Notes: generated by a model not told the origin, from the letters alone. A DNA stretch of 64,000 nucleotides from Heterohyrax brucei (GCA_028571685.1 CM053140.1:154427701-154491700); one strand, 5' to 3'; shown: positions 47,638 through 60,279, counted from the stretch's first letter. Numbers and translations: made by a program.

Positions 47638-47850
47638 ACCAAAATCAAGCCCATTGCCACAGAGTCAATTTCAACTTGTATCAACCTTATAGGACACAGT
47701 AGAACTGCCCCATAGATTTTCCAAGACTGTGAATCTTTATGGGTAGAGACCACCAGAGCTTTTCTCCCCAGGGAGAGGCTGGTGAGTTACAACTGCCAAA
47801 CTTTCAATTAGAAGCCAAGTACTTTAATTACCATGCCATCAGGTTCCTAT
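47638..47850 (-). mobile_element. AfroSINE, long form
   Basis: An antisense copy: 'gccacagagtcaatttcaac', module 'aatctttatgggtagagacc', head 'actttaattaccatgccat'. Confidence 0.88.
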
Positions 47851-48079
47851 CTACGTATCTACAATAAAAAGAGAAGGAAAACAGAGAGAGTCCTAGGGAC
47901 TGACCCCTATGTCTTTTTTAAGTTTAAGGGGTTGTGCAAATGCAGAAGAATCAAAATGGCCATGATCAATCATCTTCTTCTTTCTGAAAACTCTTCATAT
48001 AAGTGATTGAAAACTTCTTCCAATTTTGAATGTAACATAATCAATATAAATCTAATTAATACCTTCCTTTCCTCTGCCT

Positions 48080-49070
48080 TCACTTTGTATTTTGCTCTTC
48101 CTCACGTCTTGCTTAAAAATTGCAGTGATCTCCTAATGATCGTTCCACTTCTGATCTCTGCCTCTGCTACCCATCTTCCACACATCACATACAGAACAGA
48201 TCAAGTCAAATCCCAGTTTAAAAGCTTTGGGTAAGTTCCAAATGCTATTTTGTAGTATATAAAACTTTGATAGTCTGCCTTTTCTATTAACCTTTAGCCT
48301 CATTTTTCATATTCTTTATTTTTACCTTTATCTTCCAACAATAATGACCTCCTGGGAGTCCTCTACCTTGCACTTTGCCGTCTCTGTTTCTCAGCTCCTC
48401 TGGTCTTCTTTTTTGGAGATGTATATGTTTCATCTTTGACATACTAATTTTCCTCATATTTTAAGGCAGATCCCAGTGTTGTCTCCTCTTGAACTTGGTA
48501 AAAATTTCTATCTGTATTCTTATAGCACCCCGGATTCCTCTGTATCATATTTAATGTTTTACTGGAGCTGCTTGCTTGTACTCTCCACTAAACCACTTTC
48601 TATATTTTTCTCTCCAAGGCTGCTTATACTGCCCAGCACATGGACAACAAGCAATGACTGCCCTTTGAACTGAAATGAAAGTAACAGGAGACTTCTTGTT
48701 GTTTCCTGGCATATACATAAACTGCTCAGCAGGTTTGCTCATACTGTTTCAAATACAGTTCACCATTCCCTTTTCTGTCCTCTGTCTGCTCTTCCTTTAG
48801 GGTAAACTCAAAGGTCACTTTCTCTGCAAAGTTTATAAGCTCCTACCTCATAAAATCTCACCCTTTCCTTAAATAACAGCCTTAACATTATTCATGTATT
48901 TCCATTGTAGTACTTTTTACAGTGTACAATAATAAGCAGTTCTCTCTGACTTTTCTGAGTTAGTTTCATGAGCAAAGAGAGTATGATTCATCTATTAAAT
49001 TTCGTATCTTTCTTAGTGCTTGGAATATAGTAAACATTCAACAGATTCTTGTTGACTCAATCCCGTAAAA
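48080..49070 (+). mobile_element. L2 LINE 3' end
   Basis: It shows the order of the L2 3' end: 'aactcaaaggtcactttctc', 'agtactttttacagtgtaca', 'gtttcatgagcaaagagagt', 'gtgcttggaatatagtaaac' then 'attcaacagattcttgttga'. Ancient and non-coding. Confidence 0.7.
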
Positions 49071-49801
49071 ATCATACTGATTTAATAAGAGTTTCTGAAG
49101 ACAGTGTCATTATATAAACCACTTGACTGCAAATAAAAATCTGTGATTAGAAGTATATTTGAACATAAATGACTTTTAAAAATTATTTACATCTGGAATG
49201 AGACATGAAAATTAATACAGTCTAGTAATGTAACAGGTGAAGGAACAAATACTCAGAGAGTTAAAGTTTGCTTTTGACCCCAAAAGAAAATCTCCCATTT
49301 CCTGGTGTCACCATTTCTCCTGTTCTGCTCAGCCTCCCTGAATTCTTCCATATCTGCTTTGTTACTTCATCCTATCAACACTGTTAAGCTTTCACGGGCA
49401 TATAGAATTAAAGATAAGTTTGCAAATATTTATTTTCTAAGCACTGTTTCTGTAGAAGTTTGATTTCAAGGTGAGACATATGTCCAAGGACAAATAAAAC
49501 CAATGCAATATTTAATTTATAAATAATATGAATCACAAGTTCAAACCTTTTGTCCTCATAGGAATCTAAGACCATCCTGTCCTTACGTAGTAAAAAGAAA
49601 GGGAAGCTTCAGGTTTCTAGCCTGAATAATGCCAAGAGAGTTAAAACAAACTATGTCTCCTGCATGTGCACTGATATTAACAATCACTTCACAGAAGGCT
49701 AAGCTTCTTAATACCAATTTTCTCACAGGCAGGTTAATTGCATCACAGTTGAATTTTCTAAGAAAAAATAAATCTATCAACACATAAAATTTCCAGTTTG
49801 A

Positions 49802-49836
<35 letters not shown>

Positions 49837-50951
49837 ATGAACACAGAGTGGACAGTATGCAGAAATAAATTGCAGTAATTTTTCCCCAAGAAACTACCAA
49901 AGATATGCATGGTTACAAGAAGGACACTAAGAGACATAATAATGAGCATTTACCAAGAGTGAAAACTGAGCTAATTATTACTTTCCAATTAAAAAAATTT
50001 AAACACATAGTAAAATACTTATAAACATAGTTCACCCAAAGCTTTAACCTTCATGATATACATTTGTCCTTTTTCTGAAAGCAGAGGAGATATCTTCAAG
50101 ACACATTCTCTAAAAGCATTAAGTAAATGACATTTGGCCATAGTCCTAAATTAAAATTATGAAGACTGTTGTGATTTCCAAAGAAATCTAATTATAGCAT
50201 ATCTGCTGATTTTCTTTTGTCCTTTTGCCTTGTGATTCAAAGATATTTGTCTCAACTTTGTTTTTTAATATGTTCTTTCTTATGAAAAATGATACTTAAA
50301 ACTAATTTTCTGTTTTTCCACACTTGTGTAGTAGTTATGAATAAGAAATTCATGTGAGAAACTCCCAGGATCTTGTTTCCTGTGGGATTAGGTAGTGGGA
50401 AGGAAGAAGTGTCTGAAAACAGTAGGTTTTATAGTTAAGATTATGGATCAACATTTAGTTTCCCCATCTAGTGCTGCAAACACCACAGATTTGATTATGG
50501 TTAATTGACAGATCAGAGGTTCTGATCCTAGTGCAATGGATGAGTTAGGTTCAAGGTTGCTTTTGCCATGGTTTCACTCCAGGGGCAATTAATGAGTTAT
50601 GCTGCAAATCCAAACAAGGTAAAGAGAGTATTCCATTAAGTCTTTATATTCCTATGAGGTTTGTCCTTTGAGGTTCAAATTTCCCAGAGCCTATATGGAA
50701 TGAGAAGTCCTCTGAATGAGAGGTTAAGAAATGAAGGAGAGTGGTGGGCTCTCTAGCTTTTACATTCATAGCCACATCAGAACAGTGCTTCAGCTTAGCT
50801 CCACCAGCTCAGGAAAACACATCACTAGGCCTGCACTATATCATACATTTTTGCTGTGCTGGCGTAGAGAGATTGCCCTTCTTTGTGTGTGCCTACTAGA
50901 GCATGAAGGGGAGGCCAGGTCCCTTTGAGGAAGAATTCTAATCCCCAGCAA
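49071..50951. other. no recognisable gene or repeat
   Basis: AT-rich unique-looking sequence apart from a CA microsatellite. Confidence 0.4.
49803..49833 (+). repeat. (CA)n microsatellite
   Basis: About 15 CA units. Confidence 0.96.
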
Positions 50952-51479
50952 TGTCATGGATTGAATTGTGTCCCCCCCCCCCCAAAATATACGTAGCTAC
51001 ATGGCTCGGCCATGATTCCCAGTATCTTGTAATTGTCCTCCCTTTTGTGGTTTTCCTATAATCTATGTTAATGGTTAGGGTGGGGCAGTAAATCCCTTCA
51101 TAGGCTCACCTCCCTGCTCCACTGTAGAGGGAATTTCCCTGGAGTATGGCTTTTCCCACCCTTAATCCTTGCATCCTACAAGAGATAAAAGGAAAGGGAA
51201 GCGGATTGAGAATTGGGAACCTCACACCACCTAGGGAGCAACACCAGGAGAAGAGCGTGTCTTTTAGACCTGAGGTTCCTGCACCAAGATGCTCCCTGGT
51301 CAGAGACTGATGCAATACCAGACTGTCCTGCAGAGCGGACAAGGGGGAAAGCCTTCCCCTGGAGTGGGCATCCTGAATTTGGACTTGTAACCTAGCGGAC
51401 TGTGTAATAATAAACTTTCCTTTGTTAAAGCTGTCCACTCGTGGTATTTCTGTTATAGCAGCACCAGCTGACTAAAACA
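50952..51479 (+). repeat. 5' LTR of the MaLR provirus
   Basis: It starts 'tgtcatggattgaattgtgt' and ends 'gctgactaaaaca' (TG...CA). It contains a C10 run near 50974 and an 'aataaa' signal at about 51407-51414. The 110-codon minus-strand frame is an artefact. Confidence 0.88.
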
Positions 51480-52498
51480 GACTTTGGTACTGTGAGAGTG
51501 GGGTGCTGCCTAGCAAATACCTACAACATGGAAGCGGCTTTGAAACTGTGAATGGGTTGAAGATTCAGAAGAAACAAAGAAGGTACAGATGGTGAGAAAC
51601 AACGAAGGACAGGTGGCAGCAGTAGTGGCAGCAACAGAACCAGAGGCAGCGCTAGAGCCGACCCATGGAGCAAGAGAGCTAAGTGCTTGTGCACAGAGTT
51701 TTCCTCACGGAGCAGGGTGCCTTCGGACCCTTGAATTGGTGGAGCTAGCCTTGCTAACCCACGGAGCAGAGAGCTGAGTGCCTGTGCACCAAGTTTTCCT
51801 GGCTGAGTGGGTTACCTCTGGGCACTTGAATCAGTTGAGTTAGAGAGCTTTGGAACACTTGCCCTGCAGAGCAGGTGAGGGCCTGAGGCCCTGGCCATGT
51901 GGCCACAGGAAGAAGAAGCTGAAGAGACAAAGAACATGAGAAGCTGAGATGTCTCAGTCTCAGAACGTAGGGCCATGACCTCAGGGATTTGAAAGGGTGG
52001 AACCATGGCATCCTGTGTTTGTAAGGGCAGAATTGCCAAGAGTTTGTGCTTAGGATGCACCTAAAGTGAATGAGGGTGGTGTTTCTGTCCAAGTGGGCCT
52101 TGAAGGCAGAGTTGTCATACAGGACTGGGAATCTCCATTCAGAATCCAGAGAGTGTGGCTATAACTAGAATCTGGAGGGCAGGATCATTGTGTAAAATGT
52201 CTCAGAAAATGTAAGAGTATTTCCAAAGCTTTGAGGACTAATGTAATGTGTTCTGCTGACTTGCTTGTTACCTGTTAATGCCCTCTTTCCCTGCAGTTTC
52301 TCCCATTTGTAGTCGAATGTCTAACTTGTGTCTGTTCTGCCACTGTACCTTTAAAAGCAGATAACTGGTATTCTAGGTTTCACAGATGTAGAAGAGTTTT
52401 TGTATTTTGGACTTGAAACTGGTTTAAGAGTTTTATCATACGTGGTGAATGTGTTACGTATTTCAGTGATGTGATTTTTGGGATGCCAAAAGATGGGA
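51480..52498 (+). other. internal region of the MaLR provirus
   Basis: About 1 kb without a long sense frame. 51600-51930 is GC-richer. A short purine stretch, 'aaaagatggga', directly before the 3' LTR is the probable polypurine tract. Confidence 0.75.
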
Positions 52499-53022
52499 TA
52501 TCATGGATTGAATTGTGTCCCTTCAAAAATATGTGTAGCCATGTGGCTGGGCCATGATTCCCAGTATCCTGTAATTGTCCTCCCTTTTGGGGTTTTCCTA
52601 TGGTTTATATTAACAGATTGGGGCAGGGCTGCAAATCCCTTCATAGGATCACCTCCCTGCTCCACTGTAAAAGGAATTCCCCTGAAGTATGGCTTGCCCC
52701 ACCCTTAATCCTTTCATCCTGCAAGAAATGAAAGGAAAGGGAAGTAGGTTGAGAATTCGGAACCTCAAATCACCAAGAAAGCAGCACCTGGAGAAGAGCT
52801 CATCCTTTAGACCTGAGGTTCCTGCACCAAGATGCTCCCTGAGCAAAGATTGATACAATATTGGACTTTCCTGCAGAGCTGACAAGGGGAAAAGCCTTCT
52901 CCTGGAGCAGACATTCTGAATTTGGACTTGTAACCTACTGGACTGGGTAAGAATGAACTTTCTTTTGTTGAAGCCAGGCACTTGTGGTGTTTCTGTTACA
53001 GCAGTACTAGCTGACTAAAACT
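52499..53022 (+). repeat. 3' LTR of the MaLR provirus
   Basis: It aligns end to end with 50952-51479, starting 'tatcatggattgaattgtgt' and ending 'gctgactaaaac'. No clear matching five-base target duplication is visible. Confidence 0.88.
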
Positions 53023-53263
53023 GTGCCTATCTGGCTTGTTTCCCCCTATTTCCAGAGAGAAATTTCAGAGAGCAGTCTAAAGAGGGATTACCATGCCACC
53101 GAAGGATGAAAGCTCTATTTGCCATCTTAGGGAAAAATACACAAGAGCAGCAGTATTGTTAGTGGTTATAAGTTCTCTTCATTATTACAATTCTTCCTAT
53201 AGAGAGGTAACATTGGGTGACATAGAAAAGGAAGTCAGTTTCCATTTTTATAACATGAAGTAC

Positions 53264-53455
53264 AGGAGTCCCCAGATGGTACGAATGGTTAAGTCCACAG
53301 CTACTAACAGAAGGTTAGTGGTTCTAATCCACCAAGGGGGTGCCTTGACTATTTACTTCTAAAAAAATCAACTGCTGAAAATCCTACAAAGCCAAGTTTT
53401 ACTTCTACACAAGGAGTTACCGTGAGTCAGAAATGATCCCACAACAAATGGTTTA
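53264..53455 (+). mobile_element. AfroSINE, long form, diverged
   Basis: A sense copy: 'aggagtccccagatggta', 'ctaacagaaggttagtggtt', tail 'taccgtgagtcagaaatgat'. Confidence 0.85.
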
Positions 53456-54397
53456 GCATAAATTATAAAAAGGGTCTTTTATATGAAGGTCTGCAGTGAT
53501 TTTTCTTCTACTTAAGCTAATCTTTGGAGTCTACCAAAATTATACCAATTAGTGCAAAAACATTACAGTGTTTTTATTTTAAGCAAAATCTGTTATAAAG
53601 TAAGCCAGTGTATATAAGTATGTATGTATGTAAGTGCTGTACATAATCCAGTTGAAAGAAGATACCAAAAGAAGGGGGCAAATTAATATTTCTGGCAAGA
53701 GATTTGAGTTTTATGCTATAAATAATTTAAAAACTTCTAAAAAGCTATTACATATTTCCAAGGAAAATTTTAAATTAAAAAATTAAACATTCCCATTTCA
53801 GGTGTCATATATTACATGAAAGTGGCTTCAACATACTTTCCCTTTGTTAAAGGAAGAGAAAAGAAAAAATTATGTAGAAAATCTCCTTTAGTATAAACAG
53901 TCCGGTATAATGATAGTCTTATTATCTTGGTACCCAGGTTATAAGGAAAAAAAAATCCATTTCGAGGGACTAAAATTCTGTCCCATATTTCCCCAAATTA
54001 ATAGATTGACACAAATTATAACCAAGCATAGACCCAGGCACAAGAATTCCCCAACATAGTCAGCTTTCCCCACCTAGATTGTTTTCCCATTATTCTTGAA
54101 GCTTGGGGTGATCATTTGAATTCTATGCTGGTTTTCATGTTGTTTCATCAGTGTTACAATATACATAAAAGAGGGTATAATAGGGACATGTAGATAATAT
54201 TCCCCATTCAGACTGAATGATTTCTAAGGGACATTGAGGAAAAAGTTATAGCTATTTAAGCAAAGAAGAGTTGATACAAAGTTTAGCAAGAAGGAGCATT
54301 ATATAAAGCAGAATAAAAAAAATAGTGTGCATAATGGGGGACACCAATTTTTTTTGTTCATTTACCAACCTGAAAGTACTTCAGACCTAACAACTGG
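53456..54397. other. no recognisable gene or repeat
   Basis: AT-rich sequence, nothing assignable. Confidence 0.4.
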
Positions 54398-54525
54398 AAC
54401 CAAGAAAGAAAGGCCTGGTGATCTGCTTCCATGAAGATTATGAGCTAGAAAACCCTATGGAGAAGTTCTGCTTTGTAATACATAGGATCATCTTGAGTTG
54501 GAATCAGCTCCACAGCAATGGATTT
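54398..54525 (+). mobile_element. AfroSINE, head-truncated
   Basis: A sense copy beginning in the central module ('gtgatctgcttccatgaaga') and ending 'cttgagttggaatcagctcc' then a T-run. Confidence 0.8.
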
Positions 54526-54849
54526 TTTTTTAGGTCATGAGATAAGAGGTCAGAAAAGCAGGTTGTGTTTAGTTTCTAGAGGGCCCTGCAGGACTTCCCA
54601 AGTCATAACTTAATCAAGAATGATAGCAAGAGTCAAAGATATATTTAGTTGGTGGGGTGGGAGGTGGGGAGAACGCATTTGTGTTTTAGAAAGAACTCTG
54701 GCAATGATGCGGGGAATAGACTTAATTATATCATGATTATTTTAGAGAAAACTAAAAAATACATTTCTCTCACAGAAAGAGATGATGGGTCATTGAATTA
54801 AAGTGATGGCAATTGCCAATTAGAACAGACATAGACAGATCCTGAATAG
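54526..54849. other. no recognisable feature
   Basis: Unique-looking sequence between a SINE and an L1. Confidence 0.4.
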
Positions 54850-55191
54850 GTCAACAAAACTGGTGGACAAGGAAGACAATAGAGAGCAAGAAACCACAAG
54901 AGAAAAAAATGCTTGCAATCATCAGCCATGAGAGAAATGCAAATCAATCTACAACAAGATACCATCTCACATCAAGAAGGCTAGCATTAATCCAAAAAAC
55001 ACAAAATAATAAATGTTGGAGAGGTTGTGGAGAAACTGAAACACTTACACACTGCTGTTAGGAAAGCAAAATGGTTCAATCACTTTGGAAATCAATTTTC
55101 TGCTTCCTTAAAAAACAGAAATAGAAATACCATATGATCTGGCAATCCCACTCCTTGGAATAAATCCTAGAGAAATACAAGACTTCACATA

Positions 55192-55235
55192 ACTGTATAT
55201 ATATATATATACATATACATATACATATATACCTA
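55192..55235 (+). repeat. TA-rich simple repeat
   Basis: (TA)n followed by 'catata' units inside the L1 remnant. Confidence 0.93.
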
Positions 55236-55986
55236 CTCACATTCATTGCAGCACTGTTCACCATAGCAAAATGTAGAAATGACTTAGATGCCCATCACAG
55301 TTAAATGGATAAATAAATTATGGTGTATTCACACAATGGCATACTATACAAAATGAAAAAGCAATGACAAATCCAAGAAACATCTCACAACATGATGAAA
55401 CTGGAAAGCACTAACCTGAGTGAAATTAGCAAGTCACAAAAAGACACATGAAACCACTATTATAAAAGCTCAAGAGAAAAACATTGTTTGATGGTTATGA
55501 GAGTGAGGAGGGAGAGAGAAGGAAATTCACTAATGAGATAATTGAAATGACTTTATCTTAGATGAGGAAAGTACAACACACAATAGAGGGGAAGTGAGCA
55601 CAACCAGACTAAACCAAAAGCCAAGAAGTTTCCTGAATACAATCAAATATTTCAAGGGATGGAGTAGTAGAGGCAAAGGTCTAGGGTCCATGGTTTCAGG
55701 GGTCATCTAGGTCAACTGACATAACAAAGTTTACTAAGAAAGTGTTCTACATTCCACTCTGGTAAGTGGTATCTGGGATCAACTGATGCACCTAAGATGC
55801 GTCAATGGGTCCCAACCCAACTGGAGCAAAGGAGAATGAAGAAAGTCAAAGACATAAGGAATATATTAGCTCAAAAGACAGAGAGGACCACATAAACCAG
55901 AGACTGTCAGCCAGAGACCAGAAAAACTAGATAATACCCACCTACCACTAGACAGAAAACACAGTGGAGACCGATGGTAAAGATTC

Positions 55987-56597
55987 TGTGTCAGCTTGGC
56001 TGGACCATGATTCTCAGTGTTTTTGCAGTTGTATGATGCTTTGGTGATGGAACCTGCTGTGGTACTAGTAGGGACAAGGCCTGAGGTAACTCATTGCCCT
56101 CTCAGCCTTCACCTCTCCACCTTCTGCTGCCTACTCTGCCTGCTCACCTTGCCAAGGTTTTGGCTTCTGGATTTAGCAGTTGCCACACTATTGTCTTCTG
56201 ACATCTGGTTCTTGGGATTTGAGCTAGTGGTTTATCTGTTGATCTCAAGAATCATTAGTTTTCACTCTCTGTGAATTAAGAGTTCTATTCTCTGATGTGC
56301 TGATCCCAGGTTCACCAGCTTCTGCAGCTACATGAATGAGGAGAAACCTTGCATCTTGTCTGCCATCTTGGGATTCCAAACTTTCACAGCCTGTGAGTTG
56401 GGGAACCCTGCTCTCTGACCTGCTGACCTTTGGTTTGTTAGCTTCCACAGCTATGTGAGGCTTGTATTCCACTTCAGGACTTGGGATCTTTCAGACTCTG
56501 TAATTGTGTTAGCTGTTTTTTTTTTTTATATATAAATCTCTCTATATATTTACATGCTTTACCAGTTTTGCTTCTCTAGATAACCCAGCATAAGACA
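55987..56597 (+). mobile_element. LTR, MaLR/ERVL-like, about 611 bp
   Basis: It starts 'tgtgtcagcttggctggacc' and ends 'aacccagcataagaca'. It is the sense counterpart of the antisense pair at 17132-18322. A T/TA tract lies near the end (56519-56535). It is inserted in an L1 3' UTR. Confidence 0.75.
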
Positions 56598-57080
56598 GAA
56601 ACCCTGACAGAGAAAAGAATAGTGTGGTGTAGAAATCAAACTCAAGTAAAAAAGATCAGACTTAATGGTCTGATTGAGGCTGGAGGGACCCTCAAAGACA
56701 CGGGCCCCAACTTTATGTTAACCACAGACTGAAAACATTCCCAGAGCCAACTGTTTAGACAAAGGCAAACTGCAATATAAGATGTGAAATGATACTTGTG
56801 AAGAATGTACGTCTTAGTTCAAGTAGACACATGAAGCTAAATGGAAGCTTCTGTCCAGAGACAGGATGAGAAGGAGAAATGGAAAGAAACTGGTTGAATA
56901 GACAGGGAACCCAGGGTTGAAAGGGTGAGAGTGCTGTCACATTATATGGACAGAAACTAGGGCCACATAACAATATGCGTATAAATTTTTATGTGAGAAA
57001 CTAACTTGATCCGTAAACTTTCCCCGAAGTACAATTTAAAGAAATAAATATATAAAAAGAAAGAAAGACAGAAAGAAAAC

Positions 57081-57689
57081 CATGTAACTGCCAAGCCACT
57101 GACTTAAACAACGATACAGAGTAAGCCACTATTGTTAGAGATGCGCACTTAGCAAAGCAAAAGATTTTAGAGGAAAATTGATCAGTAAATAAAATATAGA
57201 ATGTCAAATAATACTAAAATAACACCAGCATCAACTAACAGCTACTGTACTCTAATTTTTATTTTTTACTTAATTTTCTCCTCCAGAAAATTTCTGTGAA
57301 GTTACTACTATAATTACTATCCCATTCTAAAAAATGAGAAACCTTGAAGAAATTAACTTTTTCAAAGTTACCAAAGTAGGTCAATTTCAGGCCCAGTAGA
57401 TTACTGGGAAATGTCTGGCTAGTGCACAGGAGAAAGATTTTATGAGGAAATTTAAGCACAGAACTTGCGGGATTCATACAGGAAGCCCAAAAGCAGATGT
57501 GGCCACCCGCTTACGATGTGCGAAGACCGCAATAGTGAGGAAGAACTGTGGTGAGATCCAAGTTCTCGTGGGCAGAATGAAGAAGCAAAACCTGTGGAAA
57601 GATAGGAAACACTGCCAAATAAGAATCGCTGTAAAGTTTTATATATATATATATATTAATCAAGTAGAAAAGCACAAAATATTGGTCAT
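57081..57689. other. no recognisable gene
   Basis: Unique-looking sequence with (TA)n at 57640-57656 just before the mariner element. Confidence 0.4.
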
Positions 57690-58225
57690 GACAATTAAGT
57701 TTGTGAACACATCCTAGAAAACATGCTGCATAACTCATTGCTGAACATCATTACAGTCACCTTAAAAGTACTCCCCTTGTGAAGCCATGCAAGGATGCCA
57801 GCACCGAGTACACCTTTCAAAGCAATTTTGGAACATCTTCTGGAATGTCCATTAGAGCTGTTATTGTGGGTTGTGTGACAAGTACGTGAACTCACCCTAT
57901 AAAAAGTGCTACACACATCGTTGCGGAGTATCAGTCACTATTACCACTTATGAAGTGCTCCCTTTGGGAAGCTGTGCACAGAGGCCTAGTCCACCCTTGA
58001 AAGCACTTTTTCTAGGGTAAGTTCGCTAATCTTACAATGACAACTCTGTACAACAACTCTGATGGACACTCCAAAATAGAGTTCCAAAATTGCTTTGATG
58101 GGTGTACTAGGTGCTGGCATTCGTGCACAGCTTCCCAAGGGGAGTACTTCAAAGGTGACCTTAGTGATGTTCAGCAACAAGGCATTCAGTACCTTTTCTG
58201 AGATGAATTCACAAACTTAATTGTC
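57690..58225. mobile_element. composite mariner-derived MITE
   Basis: Termini are inverted: left 'gacaattaagtttgtgaac', right end the reverse complement with one change. Arm A (57690-57865) and arm C (about 58058-58225) are inverted copies of the same mariner 3' end, each with transposase C-terminal codons (pattern A-L-M-x-I-P-E then C-x-A-S). A further antisense copy B (57880-58003) lies between. No full transposase. Confidence 0.75.
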
Positions 58226-58815
58226 TGTCCTATGATTTTCCGAGTCGGACCTGGCAGCTCAGAAGTGACGTGGTTCAAAGAAGATGTAGTGGAGTTTTGA
58301 GGAATGAAAGCAGATAAATATGTGAAAGTACGGGTATGGTTGAGAGGACAGAAAATGGATAACTGAAAAAGTAGCTTTTTTGTGCTCGTAGAGGAGAAAG
58401 CACACAGATTTGGGAAATAGACCGGTTTATGTTTGTGTTTGTTTATTTTAGATAGGCAAGACTGGAACATGAGAAATTATCAGAAAAAAGGTCAAGTTAG
58501 AAACTTATTAGGGAATAATTGCTTGAAGGATGTTTCTTAGGAACTGTGATTGTAAGCACAAGTGAACCCCTGAGCCTTACCAGAAGCAAGAGATCCTCTT
58601 CCACTAAATGAGAAAAGTGTTATGCACTGTCAAGGCCCATATCCTCCATTTTTCATTTTTAAAAAGAGCAATATACAAGTACAGTGATTTCTTTCAATAT
58701 GAATACTATTTTAAGTATTTTCAAGAATTTAAAATTCCTCTTTTCCTCAAAAGTTTCCAGATAATGAATGAAGTTGCAAAATAAGATTCTGTCCTGTTTA
58801 TCATTGACTTTATTC
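58226..58815. other. no recognisable gene
   Basis: AT-rich unique-looking sequence. Confidence 0.4.
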
Positions 58816-58880
58816 TCAGTAGATAGACAGATGATTGATAGATAGACAAATAGATAAACAGAGACAGAGAGAGAGAGAGA
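58816..58880 (+). repeat. (GATA)/(GA)n microsatellite
   Basis: Imperfect GATA units followed by GA units. Confidence 0.93.
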
Positions 58881-58904
58881 TTTTCTGCTTTGAGAATACT
58901 TTTG

Positions 58905-59105
58905 TAGGGTATCATCAACTGAATTCTGCCTCTTAACAACCCCATGTGACAGAGTAAAACTGCTCCATAGGATTTTCTAAGCTACAGTCTTCAAACAAGT
59001 GATTGCTAGGTCTTTCTTCTGCAGAACCACTATGTGGGTTTGAATTGCCATCCGTGCGGTTAGCAGAGGAGCACTTAACCATTGCATCACCAGCAGTTGT
59101 CCAAA
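58905..59105 (-). mobile_element. AfroSINE, long form
   Basis: An antisense copy: 'ggtatcatcaactgaattct' tail, 'gattgctaggtctttcttct' middle, 'gcacttaaccattgcatcac' head. Confidence 0.87.
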
Positions 59106-59607
59106 ACATATTAAATCCTTTACTCAAAATGTGTTTTGTTTTCTTGTCAACTACATTTTTATGTTGGAAGCTTAATAGCTATTGCAGGTCAAGAATGAAT
59201 TACTACTAAAAAGGATGAGTGTGGTATTAGAAAGGTTTGTTTATAATCCCTGTTGCCTCACAGTTCTAGATTACATTTATTTCTCACACCCCACTACCAT
59301 CTCTTCACTGCCTCTAAGTAACATTTTTAACCCTCACTAGACATTTAATGTCCTTGATTAAACAATTCAACTATTGATCATTTGAGAGTACATGACCAGG
59401 TAGTTCATTCACCAAGCCTGGAACAATGTTTATTAGGAAACATCTAGCCAGATATTCACCATCCTCTTGTCACCTGGGGGCTCTGAGGCAGCACACAAGA
59501 ACTCAACAAGACCAATTTACAGTAGAGGGATCCTGGTCCTCAGCCCTTGGGCTGTGGGATTTATAACCATATGATGGGGTCACACCTATCCCTCTCCAGA
59601 GTTAGTG
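59106..59607. other. no recognisable gene
   Basis: Nothing assignable. Confidence 0.4.
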
Positions 59608-60185
59608 CCTTAGTCATCTAGTGCTGCTACAACAGAAATACCACAAATAGATGGCTTGAAAAAGAGAAGTTAGTTCTCTCACCAGTAGTCTACAAGTCCA
59701 AATTGAAGACATTCACTCTAGGGGAAGGCTGTCTGTTTCTGTCATCTGTAGAGGAATGTCCTTGTGATGTGTCAATCCTCCTTGGTGCTAGAGCATATCA
59801 GCATAGGAACCTCAGGTCCAATGGACACATCCACCTCCTGGCACTGCTTTCTCGATGGTAAAATGCACCTGTATCTCCCTTCTTGCTTCTCTTTTACATT
59901 TAGAAAGAAATTGACTTAAGATACTACCCAGCTCATAGTGACCCTAGAGGTCAGAGTAGAACTGCCCCATAGAGTTTCAAAGGGTGGCCTGGTCGATCTG
60001 AACAGCCGACCTTTTGGTTAGTAGACATAGCACTTAACCCACTATGCCACTGGAATTTCCCACAGCACATAGAAAAATCTCATCAAATGACAAACAATGG
60101 ACAATCAAACAATACCAGGAATCATGACACAGCCAAAACAGGACACACTTTTTGGGGTGGGAGATGTAGTTTAATCCCTGATAGT
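59608..60185 (-). mobile_element. MaLR-type LTR, antisense, with nested SINE
   Basis: It starts 'ccttagtcatctagtgctgc' and resumes after the SINE with 'ataccaggaatcatgacaca', ending near 'tttaatccctgata'. It belongs to the same family as 31950-32473. Without the SINE it is about 425 bp. Confidence 0.82.
59907..60060 (-). mobile_element. AfroSINE, short form, nested in LTR
   Basis: An antisense copy from 'acccagctcatagtgaccct' to 'cttaacccactatgccactg'. It is younger than its host LTR. Confidence 0.9.
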
Positions 60186-60279
60186 AACTAGTCCAAAGCT
60201 TGCTGATAAAGCTGTAAAAGATGGTGAAATTTTGGCCTCCATTTCTACCTCCTAGGAAGTCCAGTTTATGGCTAATGTT

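Larger units (their letters stand above)
50952..53022 (+). mobile_element. MaLR-type provirus, non-coding, both LTRs
   Basis: Two direct LTRs of about 525 bp flank about 1.02 kb of internal sequence. The internal part starts 'gactttggtactgtgagagt' then 'ggggtgctgcc', as MaLR internals do, and encodes no gag, pol or env domain. It must have been mobilised by ERVL proteins supplied elsewhere. The family was active long ago; the two LTRs now differ at many positions. Confidence 0.85.
54850..57080 (+). mobile_element. L1 3' end, older subfamily, split by an LTR
   Basis: 54900-55460 matches the ORF2 C-terminus ('gttggagaggttgtggagaa', 'ccatatgatctggcaatccc'), with no open frame. The 3' UTR continues to 55986, is interrupted by the LTR 55987-56597, and resumes ('cagacttaatggtctgattg') to an A/AAAG-rich tail near 57050-57080. 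Compare the younger L1 at 1-3458. Confidence 0.85.

Noticed and set aside
51106-51438. 110-codon minus-strand frame, with a similar one at 52649-52981
   Set aside because: The two frames resemble each other because they lie in the two LTRs of one MaLR provirus. No retroviral or host domain is present.
57442-57738. Two overlapping opposite frames (91 and 75 codons)
   Set aside because: Both run through a TA microsatellite and into the mariner MITE; no shared protein features.
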